Below are positions 8,691-15,489 of a DNA stretch of 36,054 nucleotides, one piece after another. The notes under the pieces were generated by a model. It was given only the letters and a program-made list of their open reading frames with translations, searched no databases and had not been told where the DNA came from. The number at the start of each line of letters is the position of its first letter. The first letter of the stretch is position 1. Origin of the DNA: an uncultured Clostridia bacterium (lineage in GTDB: Bacteria > Bacillota > Clostridia > Christensenellales > UBA1242); the NCBI GenBank assembly GCA_947062475.1, contig CAMSQA010000012.1:1-36054 (forward strand), read 5' to 3'. Made by a program: the position numbers and the translations under genes.

Positions 8691-8910
8691 ACATATTCCC
8701 GCATCCATGGAAAATATATTTAATAAATATTGTGGTAAAGTGGTAAATAAAACCTTTAAAACTGCAAACTTACAAAAACTGCCACCTAAAAATATAAAAC
8801 AATGCTTGTGGGGCTTGTTTGTGGCTTGTTCTATTGCTAAAAAGGAAAAATTTATAAATTTAAAATATGTTAAGAAGAGTTGCAATGCTTATAATTGTAT
8901 AAATATATAG
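8683..8910 (+). other. Integrase 3' coding segment, joined to int only in circular form
   Basis: This frame is open across the attachment repeat (TTT GGC TCC CC) and stops with TAG at 8908. The same codons in the same phase occur in the integrase at 17185. In a circle formed through the 13-bp repeat, the integrase would read from codon 566 into this segment, adding 75 residues (including ASMENIFNKYCGK and PPKNIKQCLWG) and giving about 641 residues in all. As a separate gene from its internal ATG at 8707 it has no ribosome site. Homology of the tail is not recognised; the joining is inferred from phase and openness. Confidence 0.7.
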
Positions 8911-8923
8911 CGAGGAATATAAA

Positions 8924-9751
8924 ATGTACAAAATCGAATTTGCAAATGGTATGATTATTGTTTCAAAAAAATTTAATACTGAAAAGGCAGATAAAAAGTG
9001 AAATGGGCTAAGGCGTAGCGATAAGCCTAAACTAAATATGGATAGAAAGAATTATTGCAGGACAATAAATCGCAAAAGGTACGAACTTTATAAACTGGAC
9101 TTTTCCAATTATTTTGCTAAATGAATTACGCTTACTTTTGATAAATATATTGAATTTGACAGAGTGCTAAACGCTTTTAAACAATTTATAAAAAGCATAA
9201 GGCGGAATTATGGCGAGGATATAAAATATATTAGGGCTATCGAAGTGCAAGGAACAAGCCACTTTTTCCACATACATATAATATTGTTAAGCGAAGAAAA
9301 ATTAAAAATGGATTGCCACGATATTAAAAAGTTTTGAGATTATGGATTTGTAAATATTAAAAATGCTTACGAAATACGAGGCTTAATAAAATATATTACC
9401 AAATATAAAGATGAGGCAATCCAGCAAGGCAATCGCTTTTATACTTATTTTCCCTTAGGTGCTAGAATAATAACTTGAAGTCAAGGTTTTAAAAACATTG
9501 ATGTCCCAACATTTGAGGGCGATGAAGACTTAATATATAGTATTTTGGAAGAGCAATATAAAGAGTATATAGGTGTACTTGACTATAACACTTTTGAAAA
9601 TGGGCATTACTTTTTAAATAATGATAATATATTGACATATTATTTAGATAAAATATATTTGCCTAGCGAAAAAGACTTTATGCAAAAACTAATTGAAAGG
9701 CTTAAAACATCTAATATAGCAATGGTAGATAATAAACAAAATAATACTTAA
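8924..9751 (+). CDS. HUH rolling-circle replication initiator (Rep), TGA read as Trp
   Basis: Read with TGA as Trp this is a continuous 275-residue protein starting at 8924 after GAGGA. Motif 1 is WITLTF (67-72), motif 2 is the metal-binding HUH pair in HFFHIHII (113-120, HIH at 116-118), and motif 3 is the nicking tyrosine in IKYITKY (Y157, K160). A W-x-Y-G-F-V segment lies between motifs 2 and 3. This order matches ORF2/G2P-type Rep proteins of plectroviruses and small plasmids, which nick the plus strand for rolling-circle replication. All four Trp (26, 67, 138, 185) are TGA, at 8999, 9122, 9335 and 9476, and there is no TGG. No frameshift is present. In the present standard-code host it should be truncated after 25 residues. 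Confidence 0.85.
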
Positions 9752-9820
9752 ATATGATTATATCGTTAAAATACAAACTTATTAGGCTATAATTAATGTA
9801 GTTAGCCATAAAATACCCAA

Positions 9821-9856
9821 AATAAAAGTAGGTATAACAACTTACTTTTATTTTTT
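9821..9856 (+). terminator. Terminator after rep
   Basis: AATAAAAGTAGGT (9821-9833), loop, ACTTACTTTTATT (9840-9852), then TTTT; one G-T pair in the stem. It lies about 70 bases after the rep stop. Confidence 0.75.
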
Positions 9857-9862
9857 ATCTAT

Positions 9863-9918
9863 TTGTAGTAAACACATATTCGTTTTATTTGACAAAATAT
9901 GTAGTTGTATGTTATGAT
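9863..9918 (+). promoter_or_regulatory. Promoter of 9941 gene with upstream TTGTAGTAAA motif
   Basis: TTGACA (9889-9894), 17-18 bp spacer, TTATGAT (9912-9918). TTGTAGTAAACACATATT lies at 9863-9880; the same TTGTAGTAAA motif precedes the promoter at 10977, suggesting a shared regulator, perhaps the element's XRE protein. Confidence 0.65.
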
Positions 9919-9940
9919 TGAATAGATAAAAGGAGTATTT

Positions 9941-10516
9941 ATGGAGATAAAAAAGCCATGCAGAGCAGAAGTTGAAAAGTATTTAAGGCTTTGCGATACA
10001 CAATCAAACTATGTAGAACAAGAAAAGGCATTAAAAAAATTGTTTACCCTTTACCCTAACAACAATGACATTAGCGAAGTTTTATTAAAGGTTAATATAC
10101 TTAATGACTTTTATAGCACAAATATATTTAATACATATAAGGTAGCCGAATATATTGTTTCGCTTAATATAGATAAGAAATTAAAAGCAAAAGATTTGTC
10201 TGTTGTAAATGATATTGCTGACAAAACAAAAAACGGAATAAATAGAAATATATATTCTTTTGCAACGAAATATTGCGTTCATCATCTTGGCAATGAATAT
10301 CCTATTTTTGATAGTTATGTGGCAAAAATGCTAATGTACTTAAATAAGCAAGATAAGTTTTTAAAATTCTCTTATGAAGATTGCAGAGATTACAAAAAGT
10401 TCTATTCTATTTTAAACGCATTTAGAGAATTTTATAAGTTAAACGACTTTACTTTAAGGCAACTAGATATTTATTTATGGCAAGCAGGTAAAGATTATTT
10501 TACGAAGAAATATTAA
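9941..10516 (+). CDS. Conserved hypothetical protein, helical, glycosylase-like pattern
   Basis: A 191-residue protein after a good AAAGGAG site. The middle has the string YSFATKYCVHHLGNEYPIFD, followed by SYVAKML, and the end has IYLWQAGKDYF. I associate this arrangement with a family of helical proteins of unknown function that occur singly in bacterial accessory DNA and whose fold may resemble HhH-type DNA glycosylases; that link is from memory of the pattern and is weak. It has no catalytic motif I can name. Its one Trp is TGG. It has its own promoter and a terminator after it, so it is a single-gene unit. Confidence 0.7.
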   Translation: MEIKKPCRAEVEKYLRLCDTQSNYVEQEKALKKLFTLYPNNNDISEVLLKVNILNDFYSTNIFNTYKVAEYIVSLNIDKKLKAKDLSVVNDIADKTKNGINRNIYSFATKYCVHHLGNEYPIFDSYVAKMLMYLNKQDKFLKFSYEDCRDYKKFYSILNAFREFYKLNDFTLRQLDIYLWQAGKDYFTKKY

Positions 10517-10520
10517 AAAT

Positions 10521-10555
10521 AAAAGAGGGCTGAAAAATATCAAGCCTTCTTTTTT
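10521..10555. terminator. Terminator between convergent 9941 and XRE genes
   Basis: AAAAGAGGGCT, loop, AGCCTTCTTTTT; one G-T pair. Suitable for both directions. Confidence 0.75.
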
Positions 10556-10862
10556 ATTGTTTTAATTTTAATAATGAAATGATTGCAGTTTTCTTTTCTG
10601 GGCTAGCAGTTTCTAAAAGTTTTAATATTTCTTCATCTTGTTTATAGGCTGAAATATTATAATAAAAAAATTCTTCGGTAGTAGTGTTGCAAGCCTCTAA
10701 AATATCCATTAATGTTTCAAAGGTTGGAGCAAATGTTTTGCTTGTTTCAAGTCTATGAATATAGCACTCATTTTTACCTATTTCCATTGATAGTTTTCTT
10801 GCCGACAAATTTGCACGATTTCTAATAAAGCCTATTCGGTTTATAAGTTCATTATTGTCCAT
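10554..10862 (-). CDS. XRE-family regulator of the element
   Basis: A 102-residue DNA-binding protein. Residues 8-65 form a helix-turn-helix domain (LSARKLSMEIGKNECYIHRLE, then the FAPTFETLMDILEAC helix). The C-terminal third is a short helix with SPEKKTAIISLLKLK, the usual dimer tail of small phage-type repressors. TAAGGAGG lies 10 bases before the ATG. It is divergent from the 11031-12100 pair, so it is the likely controller of the element promoters at 9889 and 10977. Confidence 0.85.
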   Translation of the reverse strand: MDNNELINRIGFIRNRANLSARKLSMEIGKNECYIHRLETSKTFAPTFETLMDILEACNTTTEEFFYYNISAYKQDEEILKLLETASPEKKTAIISLLKLKQ

Positions 10863-10961
10863 AGCCTAACCTCCTTATAATAACTAATTATAAATGATTT
10901 TGAGGTCTGTCTAATTTAGAAGATAGTTCCAAATTGACTTTAAATTAAATATTTTATTGAC

Positions 10962-11005
10962 TTGTAGTAAATATATTTGACTTTTTATTGAGAAATATAT
11001 ATAAT
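10962..11005 (+). promoter_or_regulatory. Promoter of 11031 operon with TTGTAGTAAA motif
   Basis: TTGACT (10977-10982), 17-bp spacer, TATAAT (11000-11005). TTGTAGTAAATATATTT at 10962-10978 repeats the motif at 9863 and overlaps the -35 box. Confidence 0.8.
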
Positions 11006-11030
11006 AAGGTTGTATCATAAGGAGGTAAAT

Positions 11031-11216
11031 ATGATAATAACTGCTATTCAAAAAGGTTCAACGGTATATGTTTATAACGAAAAAAACAGTACAATTTTTA
11101 CCGTAATGGGAGAATTGCATGGCTATACTAGTACTACCGTAACTGTAAAAAAGGGAACAACAATGTACACCTATAACGAAAGAGGCTCTGTAATAAATAC
11201 TAGAATGGTAAGATAG
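11031..11216 (+). CDS. Small beta-rich YNEK-repeat protein
   Basis: A 61-residue protein with two similar halves: GSTVYVYNEKNSTIFT and GTTMYTYNERGSVINT, separated by GYTSTTVTVKK. The alternating hydrophobic pattern suggests two small antiparallel sheets like short YD-type repeats. Such small proteins occur on plasmids and in other mobile DNA, with no known function. The start was set at 11031, where AAGGAGG lies 6 bases upstream; an in-frame TTG at 11010 lies before that site and is rejected. It is 2 bases from the next gene, so both are cotranscribed. Confidence 0.75.
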   Translation: MIITAIQKGSTVYVYNEKNSTIFTVMGELHGYTSTTVTVKKGTTMYTYNERGSVINTRMVR

Positions 11217-11218
11217 AT

Positions 11219-12100
11219 ATGGCAAAAATTAAAATTGACTATTATCAATTAGGTCAATACATAAATGATAAAATAGGTTTTGAAGAAGTAAATACTACTT
11301 TAAAATATGCTTTTATGCAACATAATAATATTGACTCAAACGCAGAGATAACCGAAGAAATAAAAGAAGCATTTAAAGAAGATTGTAAGAGTGAGTTTTT
11401 TATTAAAATAAGCAAAACACAAAATAAAATTAATCTCTTAAAACGACTTTCATATTTAGGGCTTGTTGGGCTTTTGGGTATGTTTTTAGCATTTTTTTTC
11501 TTTAATACTGGCACTATTTCAATGATAATAGGTTTCTCTTCCTCAGTTTTGTGTGTTTTGGGGTTGATTATGTTTGTTTTATCAGTTGTTATAAAAAATC
11601 AATTAACTTTATTATTGAAATGTTTCAAGTGTATTAAAGAAAATAAAAAATTAGACCTAATAGAACTAGAAGAAAATTTAGACCTATGCGATTTTATAAA
11701 TGATAAAAAATCAGCTGATGAAATAAATTCTATTAAAAAATATATTTATTCGAAACTGGACCAAGAAGAAAATTTTATTGATTTTTGCAGAAAACAAGTT
11801 TTATTAAAAATCAACTCATTAATAAAAAATAGTAGAGTATTATTTTGGTTTGGTTTAATTATTATGTTATTTGGAATTTATGGTTTTGTTGGCACTTTAC
11901 TTTCTCTTAGTAATTTACCAGTAGTATTGATAAATGGTGTAGATACCACTAGTCAAAATATTGGCATAAACATACCAGTTGTTATATGTAGTATAGTTTT
12001 AACTTTTATCTTTCTTTATGTAGGTATAAGTATGATTATTTCGTCAAAAAAGAAAAAGCGAAATGCAATAGAAATCTATAAGGCATATAACCAAATGTAG
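11219..12100 (+). CDS. Membrane protein with four predicted TM segments
   Basis: A 293-residue inner-membrane protein. The first 75 residues are charged and cytosolic. Hydrophobic stretches follow at about 78-98 and 100-124, then a 75-residue charged helical loop, then stretches at about 203-225 and 248-272, and a KKKKR end. No enzyme motif is seen. The gene starts 2 bases after the 11031 gene and ends in TAG inside the arm of a strong terminator, so these two form a closed operon. The partner role of the small beta protein is a guess from linkage only. Confidence 0.75.
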   Translation: MAKIKIDYYQLGQYINDKIGFEEVNTTLKYAFMQHNNIDSNAEITEEIKEAFKEDCKSEFFIKISKTQNKINLLKRLSYLGLVGLLGMFLAFFFFNTGTISMIIGFSSSVLCVLGLIMFVLSVVIKNQLTLLLKCFKCIKENKKLDLIELEENLDLCDFINDKKSADEINSIKKYIYSKLDQEENFIDFCRKQVLLKINSLIKNSRVLFWFGLIIMLFGIYGFVGTLLSLSNLPVVLINGVDTTSQNIGINIPVVICSIVLTFIFLYVGISMIISSKKKKRNAIEIYKAYNQM

Positions 12101-12125
12101 ACAGCAAAGTTTTTTGCTGTCTTTT
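12100..12125 (+). terminator. Terminator after membrane protein gene
   Basis: GACAGCAAA (12100-12108), loop, TTTGCTGTC (12113-12121), then TTTT. The stem begins at the last base of the TAG stop. Confidence 0.9.
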
Positions 12126-12270
12126 ACTTTAAAAAGTAAAAATACTAGATATTAAAACTTAGCGTTTAATAGCATAAAAAGTAAAAGCAATAAAAATATA
12201 TAAGCACAATATTAAGAATGGTGTAAGACGCATTTAAACGGCTTGTACTAACCGATACAAAGGAGTTTAT

Positions 12271-12777
12271 ATGAAAAGCAATATTGAAAAGTTTAATGAC
12301 TTAATAAATTTAGATAATTTTGGCATTGCAACATTGCAAAGGCTTTTTAGGTGGAGTTTTCCAAAGGCTAAATCTACTATGGAAGATTTAATAAATTATG
12401 GTGCAGTTGAAAAGTTGGGAAATGGCTATAAAGTTATTTCAGCTGAAAAGTTTAAAAATTTTGGCTTACAAATATTTTTGTATAGCAAGTATGAAAGTAT
12501 ATCAAAATCACTTTCAAATATGATTTTTGAAGAACTGGTTGAAGACGATAGATTTATGAAAATAGTTAACGATACTTTTAAACTAAATTTAGATATAGAA
12601 AACATTTCAAAAAAACAAAGGCAAGAAAATATTAATTTATTGCTTTCAAACACTGCAAGAAAATTTATAATTGAAAAGTTGGCTGTTAATTTTTTAAGCG
12701 AGTTGTACAAAGATTTTGCACCACACATATTAGATAAATATTGGTTTGGTTGGCTTGATAAGAACTGCCATACTTGA
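12271..12777 (+). CDS. Winged-helix protein resembling FtsK gamma domain
   Basis: A 168-residue protein after AAAGGAG. Residues 18-55 (ATLQRLFRWSFPKAKSTMED, then a GAVEKLGNGYKV wing) match the pattern of the FtsK gamma winged helix (S-x-LQR-x-F-x-I-GY-x-RA...), which reads short DNA motifs. The remaining 110 residues are helical and unrecognised; no ATPase is present. It might bind element DNA, for example for replication or copy control. It has three TGG codons. Its stop is TGA at 12775, but TAA follows two codons later, so under a TGA=Trp code it would only gain Trp-Tyr. Confidence 0.7.
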   Translation: MKSNIEKFNDLINLDNFGIATLQRLFRWSFPKAKSTMEDLINYGAVEKLGNGYKVISAEKFKNFGLQIFLYSKYESISKSLSNMIFEELVEDDRFMKIVNDTFKLNLDIENISKKQRQENINLLLSNTARKFIIEKLAVNFLSELYKDFAPHILDKYWFGWLDKNCHT

Positions 12778-12836
12778 TATTAATAATAACATAAACTTCC
12801 CCTTAATAAAAAATCCGCTTTAAATAAGGAGTTAAA

Positions 12837-13322
12837 ATGATAACGATAAATAAAATAGAAGAATTAAAAAAATATGTTGAAATAGTGCCAGCAGATAAAA
12901 ACGACGGAAAGCATAAAAAGGTTATATTTGAGTTTATAGAAAATGGCAAACAAGCAGATGTTATATTTGATTGTGCAATAGATTTAACTTATGAGTGCCA
13001 AAAAGTAAGCAAAAAAGACTATGATTGTTGCGTTTATGTAAAGGCTAAGACAATTACCTTTAACTATTCTTTTACTTGTAATAAAATATTCGCTGACGAC
13101 TTAATTATAAAAGATTGGTGTGTTTGTGAAAGCATATTAATACATAAAAACATAAGTGGAAATATTTTAAAGTGCAAACAAATTACCTGCTTATCTTCTA
13201 TTAATTGTAAAGAGATTTACACGCAAAAAATTAATTGTAAAAATATTAAAACGCAACTACTTGATATTGATAATAAAATTAGGCTTACAAATTTATCTTG
13301 CGAGCAAGTTGAATTTGTTTAA
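12837..13322 (+). CDS. Cys-rich beta-repeat protein, unknown function
   Basis: A 161-residue protein with many cysteines and a repeating pattern of short beta strands (TITFNYSFTCNKIFADDLII, then ISGNILKCKQITC, then INCKEIYTQKINCKNIKT), as in pentapeptide-like or bactofilin-like solenoids. The N-terminus (MITINKIEELKKY) is helical. No signal peptide, so cytosolic. AAGGAG lies 5 bases before the ATG. It starts a run of three closely spaced small genes (12837, 13335, 13703) that are likely one operon. Confidence 0.7.
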   Translation: MITINKIEELKKYVEIVPADKNDGKHKKVIFEFIENGKQADVIFDCAIDLTYECQKVSKKDYDCCVYVKAKTITFNYSFTCNKIFADDLIIKDWCVCESILIHKNISGNILKCKQITCLSSINCKEIYTQKINCKNIKTQLLDIDNKIRLTNLSCEQVEFV

Positions 13323-13334
13323 AGGGGGCAAAAA

Positions 13335-13679
13335 ATGGTTTTTGGCTATGGCTTTATTGACATAATAATAAAAAAGAGTGTTTTAACAAAAACACAAATA
13401 GACGAGATTATAAAAAATTATAAAGTTGCGGAAGGTCATTTTGATAATAACCTTATTGTAATTCGTGCTGGTATGAGTGATTATGATGCCGAGCAAACTG
13501 CAAAAGAACTTACTAATTACTTTAATCTTTCTCTTAATAACGATTTTGTGTTTATAAAACGACTAAATTTAATTAAGCCTTGCAAGTGGTTAAAAGTATG
13601 TAAGTTGAAAAAAGATTTACAAATAGCAAATGAAAAGTTTACAAAAGGCTTTCCATATTTTGAATTAATAGCCAACTAA
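13335..13679 (+). CDS. Hypothetical protein, 114 residues
   Basis: It starts 12 bases after the previous stop with AAAGGGGG before the ATG, so it is cotranscribed. The sequence mixes short strands and helices (FGYGFIDIIIKKSVL, SDYDAEQTAKELTNYF) and ends with a basic stretch. I do not recognise a family. One Trp, TGG. Confidence 0.65.
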   Translation: MVFGYGFIDIIIKKSVLTKTQIDEIIKNYKVAEGHFDNNLIVIRAGMSDYDAEQTAKELTNYFNLSLNNDFVFIKRLNLIKPCKWLKVCKLKKDLQIANEKFTKGFPYFELIAN

Positions 13680-13702
13680 TTAATTTAAAAGGAGTAAGCA
13701 AA

Positions 13703-13873
13703 ATGAAAGTTGAACAAGAATTTGAAAAAGACTTAATAGAGATTTTATTAAGCCTTTTAGAGAAAGATTTAAAAACATTTTTAGAGATTTCAATTCAAAC
13801 ATTTAATTTGAAAGGGTTGAAAGAAATTTTAAAGATTATTAAAACTGAAAGTTTAACGGACGAAATGCAGTAA
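13703..13873 (+). CDS. Small helical protein, 56 residues
   Basis: The protein begins MKVEQEFEKDLIEILLSLLE and ends LTDEMQ. It is an amphipathic, Leu/Ile/Glu-rich helix pair. AAAGGAG lies 8 bases before the ATG, and it follows the 13335 gene by 23 bases, so I take it as the last gene of that operon. Too short for family assignment. Confidence 0.65.
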   Translation: MKVEQEFEKDLIEILLSLLEKDLKTFLEISIQTFNLKGLKEILKIIKTESLTDEMQ

Positions 13874-13912
13874 GCAATATATTTTATTAAGTTAAATGTT
13901 GCGATTGATTGT

Positions 13913-13942
13913 AGACGCATTAAACAAGCTCATAGACGCATT
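13913..13942. repeat. AGACGCATT direct repeats, 21 bp apart
   Basis: AGACGCATT at 13913-13921 and 13934-13942, start to start 21 bp (two helical turns). A third copy lies at 12226-12234 in the leader of the winged-helix gene (AGACGCATTTAAAC against AGACGCATTAAAC). Possible binding sites for an element protein. Confidence 0.55.
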
Positions 13943-13954
13943 ATAAAATAGGTT

Positions 13955-15073
13955 TTAAAAAATATCGTCTCTTTTCTCTTCTTCTGGTATTTCTTTTGGC
14001 TTGTCATCTTTATCAGCATTAGGGAATGCAGGTGGTCGTTTGCGAATAGGAATACCTAAATTTAGCGGAGCCTCAACTTTGGGTGGTCTTGGTGTATATT
14101 GAGGAAATGGGTCTGGACGCTTTCGCAAAGGAAGATTGGAAACAGGTTGTTCATTTTTTGGTTCGTCAAATATATCTAGTTTATTTTCTTTCGGCTTAGT
14201 ATTGGGTTCAAATTCTGGTACTGAGTAATCCCATTCATATTTAAGAGTATCTATATTTTGCTTTTTTCTATCTAGGTCGTTAAATTTAAATTTTGCTAAA
14301 TATTTATCGTCATACTGACAAGCGATATCGCTATATTTAATATTAATATTCTTTATGCGTGTGTTCCAACCTCTTATTTTGCAATGCTGTTTTACATATT
14401 CTATTTTATCTTGTTTAAATTTTTGTCTATTTGCCGTCCATGCCTCTTCTGTATCATCTTGCTTTTTGATTATATAATTACTTCGCAAAACATCAATTGT
14501 TTGCTGGCATAAAACATCGGCATGAACGAAGTATTTAAATTCGTATGGTTTAAAAAAATTTGCAGTTGAGCCATGGGATATCTTGTTATTTGTATCAAAA
14601 ACTAATGCTCTATGTGAGTACTCTCTTAACTTAGTTAAAAATTCAGCAAAGCATTCTACTGACATTAAAGTAATTAAAGTATCTTGCCTTTCGGGAGATA
14701 GAGTTTTAATTATTTTAATAAATTCGGCAAATTGGTTGAGTTGATTAAATTGCTTTTCTAGTTGTTCATAATTTGTTTTTAAGGTTTTGTAGTCTTTTTC
14801 AAGTTCTGCAAAACTTTTTTTATCTTCTTGTTTTTCTTCCATGGTTGGAATTAGGTCGTTTAAATTAAAGCAAGGCACATTGCTATATAAGTATTCAATG
14901 CACTTGCAAGTCTTTTGCCAAAAAGGTTCTTTGCTTCCGTCAAAGTCTTTTGTTATAGAATTTGCTGTCTTGTAGCCGATAGAAGAAGAAAGATTTTTTT
15001 TGATAATGTATTTATTATTATCAGCCAAAAGTTTTTTAAGATTATTTTTAAAAGTATTAGACAAATTGTCCAT
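13955..15073 (-). CDS. Coiled-coil protein with Pro-rich tail
   Basis: A 372-residue protein after a GGGAGG site. The first 70 residues look like a divergent helix-turn-helix (SIGYKTANSITKDFDGSKEP), residues 85-125 form a Glu/Lys/Gln coiled coil (FAELEKDYKTLKTNYEQLEK), the middle is a mixed domain with several aromatic residues, and the last 80 residues are a Pro/Lys-rich low-complexity tail with a repeated PLRKRPDPFP / PIRKRPPAFP motif. It could be an element regulator that binds DNA and a partner. It is the only leftward gene besides the XRE gene. Trp codons are all TGG. Confidence 0.7.
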   Translation of the reverse strand: MDNLSNTFKNNLKKLLADNNKYIIKKNLSSSIGYKTANSITKDFDGSKEPFWQKTCKCIEYLYSNVPCFNLNDLIPTMEEKQEDKKSFAELEKDYKTLKTNYEQLEKQFNQLNQFAEFIKIIKTLSPERQDTLITLMSVECFAEFLTKLREYSHRALVFDTNNKISHGSTANFFKPYEFKYFVHADVLCQQTIDVLRSNYIIKKQDDTEEAWTANRQKFKQDKIEYVKQHCKIRGWNTRIKNINIKYSDIACQYDDKYLAKFKFNDLDRKKQNIDTLKYEWDYSVPEFEPNTKPKENKLDIFDEPKNEQPVSNLPLRKRPDPFPQYTPRPPKVEAPLNLGIPIRKRPPAFPNADKDDKPKEIPEEEKRDDIF

Positions 15074-15274
15074 AGTTTACCTCCCACCAAAAATCCAAAA
15101 TATCTAATATAGTAAGAAGAAGTTAAAAATGCAATCATATTTAGATATGATTTATAAAATATTATAAACAAAAAGCATGGTTAAAGCAATTCATTTATAA
15201 TACTTTTATTAAAAAACACTTGGCAAACTTAAAACAACTTAAAAAACACCTTTCAAAACACTTGAAAAATAGCA

Positions 15275-15387
15275 TTGGACGAAAATAAAATATTAAAGGG
15301 AGTTAAAAACAATGAAAATCAATAATGATATAATGCTAACAATTAAAAAGTCGAAAATGCGGGTTAAAAGCAAATTGGACGAAAATA
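15275..15387 (+). repeat. Duplicated 13-mer TTGGACGAAAATA
   Basis: Identical 13-mers at 15275-15287 and 15375-15387, exactly 100 bp apart; the first is before, the second inside, the short ORF ahead of int. Could be a regulator site. Confidence 0.45.
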
Positions 15388-15488
15388 GTAACGAAGGTTG
15401 ACAAATTGATAATCAAATTAATGATAGTTTAAATTCGCTTTACCCTATATTTAAATTATTAACAACTATTTATGAGGAGGAAAAATAA
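15312..15488 (+). CDS. Short ORF before integrase with an in-frame TGA
   Basis: With TGA as Trp it encodes 58 residues, beginning MKINNDIMLTIKKSK and ending LLTTIYEEEK. AAAGGGAG lies 7 bases before the ATG. The single TGA is codon 30 (15399-15401, context NEG-W-QID). The frame then runs on to a TAA whose preceding bases form the integrase ribosome site (GAGGAGG), one base before the integrase ATG, the tight coupling expected of a real gene. Under the standard code it would stop at 29 residues. Function unknown; it might be an integrase partner. Confidence 0.6.
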
Positions 15489-15489
15489 A

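Noticed and set aside
8707..8910. An independent 67-residue gene
   Set aside because: No ribosome site before the ATG; the frame is open further upstream and in phase with the integrase across the attachment repeat, so it is better read as the integrase tail in the circle.
9545..9751. A separate 68-residue gene starting at 9545
   Set aside because: It is in the same frame as the Rep read with TGA as Trp, has no ribosome site, and is only the C-terminal part of that protein.
8924..9751. Rep as an ordinary decayed pseudogene
   Set aside because: Only Trp codons are affected, all of them, with no frameshift or other stop. Still possible in principle, so kept below certainty.
12837..13679. Defence system call for the small gene cluster
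   Set aside because: No nuclease, NTPase, effector or toxin motif is visible; linkage alone does not support it.
15211..15270. Iteron-type origin in the AAACAC-rich stretch before the short ORF
   Set aside because: The AAAACAC/CTTG repeats are short and irregular; they may be chance in AT-rich DNA.
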